NCBI RefSeq assembly: GCF_019334315.1
Contig: NZ_JAHWGL010000006.1
Coordinates: 1-64,000 of the forward strand
Origin: Hymenobacter profundi
GTDB lineage: Bacteria > Bacteroidota > Bacteroidia > Cytophagales > Hymenobacteraceae
Reading direction: 5' to 3'
DNA length: 64,000 nt
In this document: positions 43,306-52,152 of the stretch, piece by piece
How the letters are laid out: the number at the start of each line of letters is the position of its first letter
Numbering within the stretch: position 1 is the first letter of the stretch
The notes under the pieces: model-generated
What the model was told of the DNA's origin: nothing
The model's input: only the letters and a program-made list of their open reading frames with translations
The model's database searches: none
Translations under genes and position numbers: made by a program

Positions 43306-43911
43306 CTACTTCGAGTACAGCTCGACAATGAGCTGTTCAGTGATTTTCTCCGGAATCAGTTCGCGGGAGGGAGCATTTAGGAATTTGCCTACCATCTCTT
43401 TGCCATCCCACTCCAGCCACGAGAACTGACGCGAGTTGCGCACGCTCAAGCTATCGGTGATGGTTTCCAACGACTTCGATTTTTCACGAACACCCACTAC
43501 GTCACCAGCGCGCAGCTTGTAAGAAGCGATATTCACGATTTCACCGTTTACCGTAATGTGCTTGTGCAATACCAATTGACGAGCAGCACGACGGGTAGGT
43601 GCAATGCCGAAGCGATACACTGTATTATCAAGACGCGATTCCAGCAGGGCCAACAGGTTATCACCTGTAATGCCGGGGAGAGTAGCAGCCTTGTGAAATA
43701 GGTTTTCGAATTGCTTCTCCAACACGCCATAGAGGTATTTCACCTTTTGCTTCTCCATCAACTGGATAGCATATTCCGATTGCTTCTTACGGCGGCCACG
43801 ACCATGCTGGCCGGGGGGATAGTTCTTTTTGTTGAGTGCCTTGCTCGGGCCGAAAATCGGCTCATTGAAGCGACGGGCAACTTTGGTTTTAGGACCGGTA
43901 TAACGTGCCAT
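43306..43911 (-). CDS. rpsD: 30S ribosomal protein S4
   Basis: 201 residues from the ATG at 43911 ([15 protein letters not shown]); the longer frame reading has no match in front. S4 is a primary 16S rRNA binder that nucleates the body of the small subunit and often represses its operon. The S4 domain is clear from [25 protein letters not shown] and [25 protein letters not shown]. The N-terminal part has [26 protein letters not shown]. No CXXC zinc motif is seen, which is the usual C-minus form of S4. It is in the alpha operon between rpsK and rpoA. Confidence 0.97.
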   Translation of the reverse strand: MARYTGPKTKVARRFNEPIFGPSKALNKKNYPPGQHGRGRRKKQSEYAIQLMEKQKVKYLYGVLEKQFENLFHKAATLPGITGDNLLALLESRLDNTVYRFGIAPTRRAARQLVLHKHITVNGEIVNIASYKLRAGDVVGVREKSKSLETITDSLSVRNSRQFSWLEWDGKEMVGKFLNAPSRELIPEKITEQLIVELYSK

Positions 43912-44051
43912 TTCGGGGTTATTGAGTTTTACTGGGGGTTGAACCGCGTGTGTCGGGCCTCTCGAATGTGCCTTGCAGGGGTGAAAAGCTGCATTAGAAA
44001 CCCGACACGGAGGGCAAGCCAACGCCAAGCGTCAGCTGCCAGTTCATTATA

Positions 44052-44444
44052 TCAGACGCGACGACGTTTAGGAGGACGGCAGCCGTTATGGGGCAGCGGC
44101 GTCACGTCGCGGATGGTCGTCACCTCAATACCCACGTTCTGGATAGTACGAATAGCCGACTCCCGGCCCGAACCCGGACCTTTTACGAATACTTCGGCTT
44201 TGCGCATACCTAAGTCATGCGCTACTTTGCCGCAATCCGTAGCTGCCATTTGAGCAGCGTAGGGAGTGTTCTTCTTCGAACCACGGAATCCCATCTTACC
44301 AGCCGATGCCCAAGAGATTACCTGGCCATTGTTGTTGGTGATGGAGATGATGATGTTATTGAACGAAGCCTTTATATGTACTTGGCCGGTCTGTTCAACC
44401 TGGACAACGCGCTTCTTGGCTTTGTCTTTTCTCTTTTGTGCCAT
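44052..44444 (-). CDS. rpsK: 30S ribosomal protein S11
   Basis: 130 residues. S11 forms part of the platform of the small subunit near the mRNA Shine-Dalgarno region. Conserved blocks: [63 protein letters not shown], and the C-terminal [17 protein letters not shown]. The first 20 residues are basic ([17 protein letters not shown]). It lies between rpsM and rpsD, about 70 nt from rpsM and 140 nt from rpsD. Confidence 0.98.
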   Translation of the reverse strand: MAQKRKDKAKKRVVQVEQTGQVHIKASFNNIIISITNNNGQVISWASAGKMGFRGSKKNTPYAAQMAATDCGKVAHDLGMRKAEVFVKGPGSGRESAIRTIQNVGIEVTTIRDVTPLPHNGCRPPKRRRV

Positions 44445-44514
44445 TTGGTTATCGCAAAATATGCGGAAGTTGTTGAAGCTATATATTACTGCTAGCTCCG
44501 ATTTCCGCTACTGG

Positions 44515-44892
44515 TTATTTAGTAGCCTTTTTCTTGTTGGCAACCGTCTTACGCTTACCCTTACGGGTGCGCGAGTTGTTCTTGGTACGCTGACCACGAA
44601 CCGGCAAGCCTTTACGGTGACGCAGACCACGGTAGCAACCAATATCCATCAAACGTTTGATGTTTAGCTGCACTTCCGAACGCAGTACACCTTCCGTTTT
44701 GTGTTCGGAAGCAATAATGCTACGGATTTCACCAGCTTCATCTTCAGTCCAATCTTTCACCTTCTTATCCAGCGAAATGCCAGCTTTGGTAAGGATCTTC
44801 TGTGCAGAAGAACGGCCGATGCCGAAAATATACGTCAGGGCGATTTCGCCCCGCTTGTTGTCCGGGATATCTACCCCTGCAATACGAGCCAT
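44515..44892 (-). CDS. rpsM: 30S ribosomal protein S13
   Basis: 125 residues. S13 bridges the head of 30S to the 50S subunit. Conserved: [56 protein letters not shown]-type H2TH region, and [28 protein letters not shown]. The C-terminus is strongly basic ([13 protein letters not shown]), as expected for a tail that reaches the tRNA in the P site. Starts 18 nt after rpmJ. Confidence 0.98.
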   Translation of the reverse strand: MARIAGVDIPDNKRGEIALTYIFGIGRSSAQKILTKAGISLDKKVKDWTEDEAGEIRSIIASEHKTEGVLRSEVQLNIKRLMDIGCYRGLRHRKGLPVRGQRTKNNSRTRKGKRKTVANKKKATK

Positions 44893-44910
44893 GTTGTAGT
44901 ATCTGAGTGC

Positions 44911-45027
44911 TTAACCTTGCCGCTGCTTATAACGCGGGTTTTTCTTGTTGATGACGTAAAGCTTGCCTTTGCGGCGAATCACTTTACAGTCAGCGCTACG
45001 CTTCTTTACGGACGCTTTGACTTTCAT
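44911..45027 (-). CDS. rpmJ: 50S ribosomal protein L36
   Basis: Only 38 residues, read directly: starts [19 protein letters not shown], continues [19 protein letters not shown]. The ATG is at 45027 and the stop TAA at 44911-44913. L36 is a small protein of the large subunit near the peptidyl transferase region. The usual zinc ribbon of four ligands is not complete; only one Cys (DCKVIRR) is present, so this is the C-minus form that does not bind zinc. It is between infA and rpsM, the usual place. A spacer hairpin lies between it and infA. Confidence 0.95.
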   Translation of the reverse strand: MKVKASVKKRSADCKVIRRKGKLYVINKKNPRYKQRQG

Positions 45028-45039
45028 GAGTGTGGAAAC

Positions 45040-45140
45040 TTAGGGTCTATGAGACATGAGGCCTTAGAAAGACCCCGAATTCTAGAAAAGTGGTGCAAAA
45101 GTACACAACTTCCTGAAATTCTGAGTCTCTAAGACCCTTA
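45040..45140. repeat. Spacer hairpin with TTAGGGTCT arms between infA and rpmJ
   Basis: Imperfect arms, TTAGGGTCTATGAGAC (45040-45055) and GTCTCTAAGACCCTTA (45125-45140). The right arm includes the infA stop codon. A -7-like TACTTTTG (45096-45103 on the minus strand) lies in the loop. It closely resembles the fusA/rpsG spacer at 59440. Confidence 0.75.
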
Positions 45141-45356
45141 TTTATAACGGTAAACGATTCTACCTTTCGACAGGTCGTAAGGAGACATTTCCAACTTCAC
45201 CTTATCCCCTGGCAGAATCTTAATGTAGTGCATCCGCATCTTACCCGAGATATGGGCAATTAGCTGGTGACCGTTTTCCAATTCCACGCGGAACATGGCG
45301 TTGGACAGTGCTTCCAGAATGACTCCGTCCTGCTCAATGGAGGATTGTTTTGCCAT
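45138..45356 (-). CDS. infA: Translation initiation factor IF-1
   Basis: 72 residues, the standard length. One OB-fold domain: [67 protein letters not shown] in outline, with the conserved GKMR/ILPGDKV pair. IF-1 binds the ribosomal A site during initiation and helps IF-2 and IF-3. It is located between map and rpmJ in the usual Bacteroidota order, 4 nt from map. Confidence 0.98.
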   Translation of the reverse strand: MAKQSSIEQDGVILEALSNAMFRVELENGHQLIAHISGKMRMHYIKILPGDKVKLEMSPYDLSKGRIVYRYK

Positions 45357-45360
45357 GTGG

Positions 45361-46131
45361 CTATTGTAAAGCTTTTTCTATGTACTCAAAGGAGGTCAAT
45401 ACCTCTGCTTTGTCTTTTCTAACAACAACTGTGTGCTCAAAGTGCGCTGAAGGCATTTTATCCTTCGTACGGATAGTCCAGCCATCCCTTTCTTGCACAA
45501 TTTGCTTGGTACCTAAATTGACCATTGGTTCAATGGCAATAACTAAACCTGTCTGTAACTTAAGGCCAGAACCACGCTTACCATAATTAGGGACCTCAGG
45601 ACGTTCGTGTAACTTTTTACCCACACCATGCCCCACAAGTTCTCTAACTACGCCATAGCCCTGTTTCTCAACATGCTGCTGTACAGCGTAGCTTATGTCA
45701 CCCATGCGGTTACCAGCTACTGCTTGTTCGATACCAAGATAAAGTGATTCCTTGGTTCGCTGCAACAACGCCAATATCTCAGGAGTAACATTGCCTACAG
45801 GGTAGGTGTAAGCGCTATCGGAATGGTAACCGTTAAGAAAAACGCCGCCGTCTACAGAGATTATATCTCCGTCCTTTAGCGTATAGTCACTAGGGAAGCC
45901 GTGTACTACGACTGAGTTGGGTGATATACAGAGACTGAAAGGGAAATCGTTATAGCCCTTAAAGGAAGGTATTCCACCATTATCACGGATGAACTCCTCG
46001 GCACGCTGGTCCAGTTGCCGTGTAGTTACTCCTTCTCTGATAATCTTAGCTACCTCTCCATGAGCTTGAGCCAGTACTTTCGCACTGGCTCTCATTAACT
46101 CTATCTCTTCTTCTGTTTTGTAAATTATCAT
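45361..46131 (-). CDS. map: Methionine aminopeptidase, type I
   Basis: 256 residues, cytosolic. Removes initiator Met from nascent chains. Metal ligands: Asp pair in [22 protein letters not shown], His in [18 protein letters not shown], Glu in AIEPMVNLG and the final Glu in [30 protein letters not shown]-type substrate loop is [11 protein letters not shown]. It lies 5 nt after secY and 4 nt before infA, so it is in one transcription unit with the spc operon. Composition is notably AT-rich, as in secY. Confidence 0.97.
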   Translation of the reverse strand: MIIYKTEEEIELMRASAKVLAQAHGEVAKIIREGVTTRQLDQRAEEFIRDNGGIPSFKGYNDFPFSLCISPNSVVVHGFPSDYTLKDGDIISVDGGVFLNGYHSDSAYTYPVGNVTPEILALLQRTKESLYLGIEQAVAGNRMGDISYAVQQHVEKQGYGVVRELVGHGVGKKLHERPEVPNYGKRGSGLKLQTGLVIAIEPMVNLGTKQIVQERDGWTIRTKDKMPSAHFEHTVVVRKDKAEVLTSFEYIEKALQ

Positions 46132-46136
46132 TAGAA

Positions 46137-47453
46137 CTATGAAGCCAGAGCGATATTCTGCGAACGGCCTCTTACTTTACCACTTTTCATCATGCCATCA
46201 TATCGTTGCATGAGTAAGTAGCTTTCTATTTGATTCAATGTATCCAATACTACCCCTACCATGATAATGAGGGAAGTACCACCATAGAAAGCTGAAAAGG
46301 GCCTTGTTACGCCGAGTAATAAAGCGAAAGCAGGGAAAATGGCAATCAATGCAAGAGCTACTGCACCAGGCAATGTAATCCGCGTTAGTACCTCATCAAT
46401 ATACTCCGAAGTATCTCGTCCAGGCTTCACACCAGGTACAAAGCCTCCACTACGCTTCAGATCGTCCGCAATTTGATTAGGATTAACGCTGATAGCAGTG
46501 TAGAAGTATGTGAAAACGATGATGAGGGTAGCGAAGACTAGATTATACTGCCAAGAAGTGTAATCTGAAAACTTTAGCCCAATATAACTTGCAGTATCAC
46601 TCTCATTTTGCCAGACTGATGCCACAATAGCAGGAACAAACATTAGTGATTGCGCAAAAATGATAGGCATTACGCCAGCTGCATTCACCTTCATTGGGAT
46701 GAACTGACGTTGTGCATTTAACTGCGATGTACCACCAATTTGTTTAGCGTATTGAACTGGAATACGACGAACAGCCTGAGTCAATACAATGACAGCCATT
46801 ACCACCAGGAACAAAACAACTAACTCAATCAAGAAAATAAGAGAACCTTGCATACGCTTGGCTGCTGCTTCTCCAATTAAAGCACCTGGTAGACGCGATA
46901 CAATCCCGATCATAATAATCATGGAAATACCGTTGCCGATACCTTTATCGGTAATCTTTTCACCCAGCCACATGCAAAACAAAGTGCCAGCTGTGATTAC
47001 TACCATTGTAGTAATAGTGAATAGTAACCCAGGATTAGTTATCGCTTCTGCGTTGATAGTTGCAATGAACCCGACTGATTGGGCCATTACAATTGGTATT
47101 GTTAGAAAACGCGTATACTGGTTTATCTTCTTCCGTCCAGACTCTCCTTCTTTCTGTAGCTTCTGGAAATAAGGGACAGCAATAGTCAGAAGTTGCAGTA
47201 CGATAGATGCCGAGATATACGGCATAATACCTAATGCAAAGATGGAAGCATGACTAAATGCTCCTCCTAACAAGGTGTCCAAAATGCCAAAAAGGCCTTG
47301 AGCACCTTGTTTCAATTGGGTTGGGTCTACCCCTGGCAAAACTACATAAGAGCCAAGCCGGTAGATAGCAATGAAAAAAACAGTATTGAGGATCCGAGTT
47401 CTCAGATCCTCAATTTTGAAAATATTCTTTATCGTCTCGATAAACTTTTTCAT
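46137..47453 (-). CDS. secY: Preprotein translocase subunit SecY
   Basis: 438 residues, inner membrane, ten predicted helices. The channel partner of SecA. Landmarks: FFIAIYRLGSYVVLPGVDP near helix 1, GLFGILDTLLGG, FALGIMPYISASIVLQLL, GMWLGEKITDKGIGNGISMIIMIGI-like block (CMWLGEKITDKGIGNG), QRQFIPMKVNAAGVMPIIFAQS, and RSGGFVPGVKPGRDTSEYIDEVLTRIT. It is 13 nt from rplO and 5 nt from map. In two sampled 60-nt lines its GC is 37% and 42%, much below the left half of the window (63% in one sampled line). Confidence 0.98.
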   Translation of the reverse strand: MKKFIETIKNIFKIEDLRTRILNTVFFIAIYRLGSYVVLPGVDPTQLKQGAQGLFGILDTLLGGAFSHASIFALGIMPYISASIVLQLLTIAVPYFQKLQKEGESGRKKINQYTRFLTIPIVMAQSVGFIATINAEAITNPGLLFTITTMVVITAGTLFCMWLGEKITDKGIGNGISMIIMIGIVSRLPGALIGEAAAKRMQGSLIFLIELVVLFLVVMAVIVLTQAVRRIPVQYAKQIGGTSQLNAQRQFIPMKVNAAGVMPIIFAQSLMFVPAIVASVWQNESDTASYIGLKFSDYTSWQYNLVFATLIIVFTYFYTAISVNPNQIADDLKRSGGFVPGVKPGRDTSEYIDEVLTRITLPGAVALALIAIFPAFALLLGVTRPFSAFYGGTSLIIMVGVVLDTLNQIESYLLMQRYDGMMKSGKVRGRSQNIALAS

Positions 47454-47466
47454 TGCTTAGTATGCT

Positions 47467-47916
47467 TTACAGCGTCACAGCTTTGCCCCCAGCCTTTTCA
47501 ATAGCTTCAACAGCCGATTTTGAGAAAGCATGAGCATGAACTTCTATGGCTTTGGTGATTTCACCACGACCTAGAATTTTTACTTTGGCGTTTTTAGATA
47601 CCAAACCAGCATTCACGAAATAAGCAGCATCTAAAGTAGAGGCAGTGCTATCTTTCTCAGTGAGTGAAGCCAGAACATCAAGGTTGATGCTCTTGTATTC
47701 CACACGGTTGATATTCTTAAAACCAAACTTAGGTACCCGGCGCTGAAGGGGCATTTGACCACCTTCAAAACCCGACTTTTTGGAATAACCCGAACGGGAC
47801 TTGGCACCTTTATGACCACGCGTCGACGTGCCGCCGCGGCCGGAACCCGTACCACGACCTACACGCTTTTCATTGCGGGTAGCACCAACGGCGGGTTTTA
47901 GATTGCTGAGATTCAT
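47467..47916 (-). CDS. rplO: 50S ribosomal protein L15
   Basis: 149 residues. The glycine-rich N-terminal extension that reaches into 23S rRNA is clear: [66 protein letters not shown] in outline. The globular domain carries IKILGRGEI and ending [20 protein letters not shown]. It is 14 nt after rpmD and 13 nt before secY. Confidence 0.97.
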   Translation of the reverse strand: MNLSNLKPAVGATRNEKRVGRGTGSGRGGTSTRGHKGAKSRSGYSKKSGFEGGQMPLQRRVPKFGFKNINRVEYKSINLDVLASLTEKDSTASTLDAAYFVNAGLVSKNAKVKILGRGEITKAIEVHAHAFSKSAVEAIEKAGGKAVTL

Positions 47917-47930
47917 ATCCGACTTATTGC

Positions 47931-48110
47931 CTAAAGTTCTGTTACTTCTACAAGGTGCTGCACTGCAGCTACCATACCAGCAATTTGAGGAGTATTTTCA
48001 ACTTCCTTTGTACTGCCAATTTTGCCCAGACCAAGAGCCTGAACAGTGCGCTTCTGACGCTCAGGGCGGTCAATAACGCTTTTCACCAAGGTGATTTTAA
48101 TCTGTGCCAT
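47931..48110 (-). CDS. rpmD: 50S ribosomal protein L30
   Basis: 59 residues, read directly from the minus strand: it starts [20 protein letters not shown], has [20 protein letters not shown], and ends [15 protein letters not shown]. The ATG is at 48110 and the stop TAG at 47931-47933. The gene is too short for the usual 60-residue cut-off. L30 is a small, late-assembling protein of the large subunit. It is in the normal place between rpsE (6 nt) and rplO (14 nt). Confidence 0.95.
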   Translation of the reverse strand: MAQIKITLVKSVIDRPERQKRTVQALGLGKIGSTKEVENTPQIAGMVAAVQHLVEVTEL

Positions 48111-48116
48111 CTCTGC

Positions 48117-48644
48117 TTAGCCGTTAAATACTTGCTGAAGGCTGATTCCACGCTGTTGTGCAATCTGCAACGGGTCCCGCATTTTAGCCAATGCATCGAA
48201 GGTAGCCTTCACTACGTTATGCGGATTTGAAGAGCCTTTTGACTTTGCTAGCACGTCTTTGATGCCAGCGCTTTCAAATACAGCACGCATAGCACCACCA
48301 GCAATTACGCCAGTACCTGCAGCAGCAGGCTGTACTAACACGAAACCACCCGAATACTTACCTTCCATTACGTGCGGTACAGTATGCTTATACAGCGGCA
48401 CCTTTACAAGATTTTTCTTAGCGTCGTCGATGCCTTTGGCAATAGCGTCAGTTACCTCATTGGCTTTGCCAAGACCGTAACCTACTACTCCGTTGCCATC
48501 GCCTACTACTACAATAGCTGAAAAGCTGAAGCGGCGACCACCTTTTACTACTTTGGCGACGCGGTTGATTGCAACCACTTTCTCCTTAAGGTCGGTTTCG
48601 TTAGCACGAACAACCTTGTTGTTATCTCTATTCTCTTTGGACAT
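48117..48644 (-). CDS. rpsE: 30S ribosomal protein S5
   Basis: 175 residues. S5 helps shape the mRNA entry tunnel and translational fidelity. The double-stranded RNA-binding part is [45 protein letters not shown] in outline, and the second domain has [47 protein letters not shown] in outline. It lies between rplR (4 nt) and rpmD (6 nt). The N-terminal residues MSKENRDNN are a short polar extension. Confidence 0.97.
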   Translation of the reverse strand: MSKENRDNNKVVRANETDLKEKVVAINRVAKVVKGGRRFSFSAIVVVGDGNGVVGYGLGKANEVTDAIAKGIDDAKKNLVKVPLYKHTVPHVMEGKYSGGFVLVQPAAAGTGVIAGGAMRAVFESAGIKDVLAKSKGSSNPHNVVKATFDALAKMRDPLQIAQQRGISLQQVFNG

Positions 48645-48648
48645 TGTC

Positions 48649-48999
48649 TTAGAAATTCAGCCCGCCTTCACGCGCGCCATCTGCCAGTGATTTTACGCGG
48701 CCGTGGTAGAGATAACCGGAACGGTCGAATACCACTTTCGTAATGCCTTTACCTTGAGCACGGGAGGCAAGCTCTTTGCCTACTGCGGCAGCAAGGGCGA
48801 CTCCGTTGCCCCCTTCTACCGAAACGTGCTTCGAGGAAGCAGACGCCAACGTGTGACCAGTAGTATCGTCAATAATCTGGGCATATATGCCTGTATTGCT
48901 ACGAAACACTGATAAACGTGGGCGCTCGGACGTGCCAGCAACCTTTGTGCGGATGATGCGCTGGATCCGTTTTCTTCTAGATGCTTTATCGAAAGCCAT
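48649..48999 (-). CDS. rplR: 50S ribosomal protein L18
   Basis: 116 residues. L18 binds 5S rRNA in the central protuberance. Conserved: [31 protein letters not shown] in outline at the start, [19 protein letters not shown], and [21 protein letters not shown] at the end. It lies 9 nt after rplF and 4 nt before rpsE. Confidence 0.98.
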   Translation of the reverse strand: MAFDKASRRKRIQRIIRTKVAGTSERPRLSVFRSNTGIYAQIIDDTTGHTLASASSKHVSVEGGNGVALAAAVGKELASRAQGKGITKVVFDRSGYLYHGRVKSLADGAREGGLNF

Positions 49000-49008
49000 G
49001 ATGTGAAA

Positions 49009-49563
49009 TTATTTCGAAGCCGTTTTACCAGCCTTACGACGAATTTGCTCGCCCACGAAGCGCACACCTTTGCCTTTGTAGGGCTCAACTTTGCGCAGCG
49101 AACGTATTTTAGCAGCTACCTGACCAAGCAATTGCTTATCAATGCTGTTTAGTGTAACGATTGGGTTCTTACCTTTTTCCGTAACAGCAGTGGCAGTTAC
49201 TTCTTTCGGCAAAGCCAAGAAAATATTGTGCGAATATCCCAAGGCAAGTTCTAGCGTATTACCAGCAACAGTGGCTTTGTAACCAACACCTACCAGTTCT
49301 AGCTTCTCCTCAAACCCGTTACTAACACCTTGGATAGCGTTGTTAATGAGTGAGCGATACAAACCGTGCAACGCTTTGTGACGCTTTTGCTCAGTGGGAC
49401 GCTCTACGACCAATTGGCCATCAACAGTAGAAACCGTAATATCTTGATCAACCGGTGTTACCAGTGTGCCTTTCGGGCCTTTCACGGTTACCTGGTTTTC
49501 GTTGTTTACATCAACCTGAACACCAGTGGGCAGGCTAATAGGCAGTTTACCAATACGTGACAT
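49009..49563 (-). CDS. rplF: 50S ribosomal protein L6
   Basis: 184 residues. L6 is at the base of the L7/L12 stalk near the factor-binding site. Conserved: MSRIGKLPISLPTGVQVDVN, VKGPKGTLVTPVDQDI, RSLINNAIQGVSNGFEEKLELVGVGYK in outline, and the C-terminal RSLRKVEPYKGKGVRFVGEQIRRKAGK in outline. Starts 18 nt after rpsH and ends 9 nt before rplR. Confidence 0.98.
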   Translation of the reverse strand: MSRIGKLPISLPTGVQVDVNNENQVTVKGPKGTLVTPVDQDITVSTVDGQLVVERPTEQKRHKALHGLYRSLINNAIQGVSNGFEEKLELVGVGYKATVAGNTLELALGYSHNIFLALPKEVTATAVTEKGKNPIVTLNSIDKQLLGQVAAKIRSLRKVEPYKGKGVRFVGEQIRRKAGKTASK

Positions 49564-49581
49564 AGTCTCGGCTCCTTTCGG

Positions 49582-49980
49582 TTAGTAAACGTAGCACAGC
49601 ACCTCGCCGCCCACATTCTCGTTCTTAGCTTCTTTTTCTGTCATTACACCTTTCGAGGTTGACAGAATAGCAATACCCAAACCGCTCAACACACGAGGCA
49701 AATTCTCTACGTGTGCATAAGTCCGTAGACCTGGCGTGCTTACGCGCTGCAACTTAGTAATTGCAGGTTGCTTGGTAGTTGGGTTATATTTCAGAGCGAT
49801 TTTAATCGTACCCTGCACCGACGAATCATCAAAACGGTAGCTCTGAATATACCCTTTATGGTAGAGTACCTTCGTAATCTCCTTTTTAATGTTGCTGGCC
49901 GGAATCTCTACTACCCGGTGGTTTGCCTTAATGGCATTGCGCAACCGGGTCAGGTAGTCGGCAATTGGATCTGTATTCAT
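49582..49980 (-). CDS. rpsH: 30S ribosomal protein S8
   Basis: 132 residues. S8 is a primary 16S rRNA binder and the spc operon repressor in Escherichia coli. Conserved: MNTDPIADYLTRLRNAIKAN, VSTPGLRTYAHVENLPRVLSGLGIAILSTSKGVMT in outline, ending GGEVLCYVY. Its start follows a 180-nt gap with a promoter, an inverted repeat over that promoter, and a terminator-like hairpin. So this gene seems to begin a new unit after rpsN. Confidence 0.97.
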   Translation of the reverse strand: MNTDPIADYLTRLRNAIKANHRVVEIPASNIKKEITKVLYHKGYIQSYRFDDSSVQGTIKIALKYNPTTKQPAITKLQRVSTPGLRTYAHVENLPRVLSGLGIAILSTSKGVMTEKEAKNENVGGEVLCYVY

Positions 49981-50018
49981 TTGACTATTAGAGCGAGTCC
50001 CTGTTTTTTAGAGAGCCG

Positions 50019-50048
50019 CAAAGATAAGAAAATTTCACCATTGCTCAA
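50019..50048 (-). promoter_or_regulatory. Promoter upstream of rpsH
   Basis: A -7 box TATCTTTG (50026-50019 on the minus strand) and a -33 TTG (50048-50046) with 19 nt between. It matches the Bacteroidota consensus in both parts and spacing. The message would start about 30-35 nt before the rpsH ATG. Confidence 0.75.
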
Positions 50049-50066
50049 GGCAACTTTGAAATTTTC
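50028..50066. promoter_or_regulatory. Palindrome enclosing the rpsH promoter -33 element
   Basis: Perfect 10-bp arms GAAAATTTCA (50028-50037) and TGAAATTTTC (50057-50066), 19-nt spacer that contains the -33 TTG. The position is that of an operator, but it would also fold if transcribed from rpsN. Confidence 0.55.
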
Positions 50067-50123
50067 AAGTTAAGACTGCTTGGCTCGGCTGTCTGGGCTC
50101 GGCCAAAGGTTTCTTAGGCAAAG

Positions 50124-50155
50124 AAGGCTGGATAGCTATAAAACTACCCAGCCTT
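50124..50155 (-). terminator. Terminator-like hairpin after rpsN
   Basis: AAGGCTGG / CCAGCCTT stem with a 16-nt loop, 5 nt past the rpsN stop. The following T content (TTCTTTG) is weak, so termination may be partial. Confidence 0.6.
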
Positions 50156-50160
50156 TCTAT

Positions 50161-50430
50161 TTACCAGCTCGATTTGGTTACGCCGGGAATTTTACCAGCG
50201 AGAGCCATTTCACGGAAGCGAACACGACTGATGCCAAATTTCCGCATGTAGCCACGCGGACGGCCGTCAATCATATCGCGGTTATGTAAACGAACAGGAG
50301 AAGCATCGCGAGGAAGCTTATCTAACCCTTCGTAATCGCCAGCGGCTTTGAGAGCAGCACGTTTCTCAGCGTAGCGAGCAACAGTGGCGATGCGCTTACG
50401 CGCTCTTGCTTTTGCGGATTCTTTAGCCAT
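50161..50430 (-). CDS. rpsN: 30S ribosomal protein S14, zinc-independent form
   Basis: 89 residues. The long C-minus form without the CXXC zinc motif: [36 protein letters not shown] in outline, then [45 protein letters not shown] in outline. S14 is in the head near the tRNA P site. The start shares one base with the rplE stop (TAATG), so translation is coupled. Confidence 0.98.
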   Translation of the reverse strand: MAKESAKARARKRIATVARYAEKRAALKAAGDYEGLDKLPRDASPVRLHNRDMIDGRPRGYMRKFGISRVRFREMALAGKIPGVTKSSW

Positions 50431-50984
50431 TAGCTTTGTTTCTTGGCGTTTGTAAACGGCATACCGAAAGCTTTGAGCAGTTCATAGCTTTGCTCATCAT
50501 TTTCAGCTGTCGTTACGAAGGTGATATCCATACCTGAAATCGATTTAATCTTATCAATAGAGATTTCAGGAAAAATGATTTGCTCCTTTATGCCCAAGGT
50601 ATAATTACCGCGGCCATCGAAGCCTTTGTCATTAATACCTTTGAAGTCACGTACGCGGGGTAGTGCAACAGTCAATAGACGGTCCAAGAACTCATACATC
50701 CGCTCACCACGCAGGGTTACGCGAGCACCAATAGGCATTCCCTCGCGGAGTTTGAAGTTAGAAACTGAACGCTTTGCGATAGTAGGTACTGCTTTCTGAC
50801 CAGCAATGGTCGTCAGCTCTTCCACACCGTTATCTACAAGCTTCTTGTCAGCAACTGCTGCGCCAATACCGCGGTTAATGCAGATTTTAGTGATACGTGG
50901 CACCTGCATAATGCTCTTGAATTGGAATTTCTCCTGGAGCGCGGGTACTACTTCTGCTTGATATTTTTCTTTGAGTCGAGCCAT
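50430..50984 (-). CDS. rplE: 50S ribosomal protein L5
   Basis: 184 residues. L5 binds 5S rRNA and contacts P-site tRNA. Conserved: [87 protein letters not shown] in outline, and [15 protein letters not shown]. It overlaps rpsN by one base and is 15 nt after rplX. Confidence 0.98.
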   Translation of the reverse strand: MARLKEKYQAEVVPALQEKFQFKSIMQVPRITKICINRGIGAAVADKKLVDNGVEELTTIAGQKAVPTIAKRSVSNFKLREGMPIGARVTLRGERMYEFLDRLLTVALPRVRDFKGINDKGFDGRGNYTLGIKEQIIFPEISIDKIKSISGMDITFVTTAENDEQSYELLKAFGMPFTNAKKQS

Positions 50985-50999
50985 TGTCGTAAAGCCAAA

Positions 51000-51263
51000 T
51001 TAGGCGTTTGTCGTTGCAATTGGCTGCACGTTGCTCACGTGAATCGGTGCCTCAATTTTGGTAATACCCCCTTGAGGGTTTTTTGCACTAGGCTTATTAT
51101 GCTTAGTTACCAAATTTAGGCCTTCAACGATTACACGTTGCGTAGAACGGTTCACCGATTTAATCACACCGGTTTTGCCGCGCTCATCACCAGCAATCAC
51201 CTTCACAGTATCGCCAGTTTTAACGTGCAGTTTAACAGGCTTTGCTTTCGTTTTCGTTGCCAT
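51000..51263 (-). CDS. rplX: 50S ribosomal protein L24
   Basis: 87 residues, somewhat shorter than the 104 of Escherichia coli. The KOW motif DTVKVIAGDERGKTGVIKSVN is clear, then VEGLNLVTKHNKPSAKNPQGGITKIEAPIHVSNV in outline. L24 starts large-subunit assembly. The N-terminus is basic (ATKTKAKPVKLHVKTG). It lies 3 nt after rplN and 15 nt before rplE. Confidence 0.97.
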   Translation of the reverse strand: MATKTKAKPVKLHVKTGDTVKVIAGDERGKTGVIKSVNRSTQRVIVEGLNLVTKHNKPSAKNPQGGITKIEAPIHVSNVQPIATTNA

Positions 51264-51266
51264 TGC

Positions 51267-51635
51267 TTAGAGAACTTCAGGAGCCAGTGAAACAATCTTC
51301 ATAAACTGCTTCTCACGCAGTTCGCGGGCCACGGGGCCGAAGATGCGGGTGCCACGAGGCTCATTATTATTATTGAGCAATACAGCAGCATTGTCATCAA
51401 AGCGAATATACGAACCGTCCTTGCGACGTATCTCTTTCTTTGTGCGTACCACTACTGCCTTGGATACAGTGCCTTTTTTTGCGTTGCCAGAAGGAATAGC
51501 TGACTTAATAGCTACTACAATCTTATCACCAACGCTAGCATATTTCTTACCCGTACCACCTAAGACACGGATGCAGAGCACTTCTTTAGCGCCGCTATTA
51601 TCGGCGACGGTCAGACGGGATTCTTGCTGGATCAT
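51267..51635 (-). CDS. rplN: 50S ribosomal protein L14
   Basis: 122 residues, standard length. Conserved: [89 protein letters not shown] in outline, ending [11 protein letters not shown]. It contacts 23S rRNA and intersubunit bridges. Only 1 nt separates it from rpsQ. Confidence 0.98.
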   Translation of the reverse strand: MIQQESRLTVADNSGAKEVLCIRVLGGTGKKYASVGDKIVVAIKSAIPSGNAKKGTVSKAVVVRTKKEIRRKDGSYIRFDDNAAVLLNNNNEPRGTRIFGPVARELREKQFMKIVSLAPEVL

Positions 51636-51636
51636 C

Positions 51637-51930
51637 TTACTTAGCGCGCTCTAGAATTTCTACCAATCTCCAACGCTTGTTCTTGCTCAGTGGACGGGTC
51701 GACATAATGCGAACCGTGTCCCCTTCACCACATTCGTTGTTTTCGTCGTGTGCCATGAACTTAGTGGTCTTGGACACAAACTTACCATAGATCGGGTGCT
51801 TCTGTTTAATTTCCACAACTACCGTGATGGACTTATCCATCTTGGAGCTGGAAACGCGCCCGATGATTTCCTTGCGCATGTTGCGCTCAGGTGCGCCGGC
51901 TACCGGCTGCTGTGCTGCGTTGCTTTCCAT
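51637..51930 (-). CDS. rpsQ: 30S ribosomal protein S17
   Basis: 97 residues. The S17 core begins [20 protein letters not shown] after about 17 extra residues ([16 protein letters not shown]). I keep the longer start because it leaves a normal 3-nt gap to rpmC; the inner Met would leave 54 nt. OB-fold landmarks: [21 protein letters not shown] and [21 protein letters not shown]17 binds helix 7/11 of 16S rRNA. Confidence 0.93.
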   Translation of the reverse strand: MESNAAQQPVAGAPERNMRKEIIGRVSSSKMDKSITVVVEIKQKHPIYGKFVSKTTKFMAHDENNECGEGDTVRIMSTRPLSKNKRWRLVEILERAK

Positions 51931-51933
51931 CGT

Positions 51934-52146
51934 TTATTTAGCAGTTTGGTTGGCCTGCTCGTTCTCGCGACGGGTCAGCTCCGTCAGCAGACGGGCTACG
52001 TTTTTGCGGCTGTGCTTCAGGCGAACCGGGTTTTCCAAAGGAGATATAGCATGCGCAAAGCGCAATGACTGCCCGTTGGTCTGTTCGGTTTTGATTTGCT
52101 CTTTCAGCTCTTCCAGCGAAAGGGCGCGGATATCTGCGTTCTTCAT
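51934..52146 (-). CDS. rpmC: 50S ribosomal protein L29
   Basis: 70 residues. Two-helix protein at the exit tunnel: MKNADIRALSLEELKEQIK, SLRFAHAISPLENPVRLKH, and an extended C-terminus KNVARLLTELTRRENEQANQTAK in outline. The L29 pattern LRF--A---LENP--I---R is kept. It lies 6 nt after rplP and 3 nt before rpsQ. Confidence 0.96.
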   Translation of the reverse strand: MKNADIRALSLEELKEQIKTEQTNGQSLRFAHAISPLENPVRLKHSRKNVARLLTELTRRENEQANQTAK

Positions 52147-52152
52147 CTTGTC

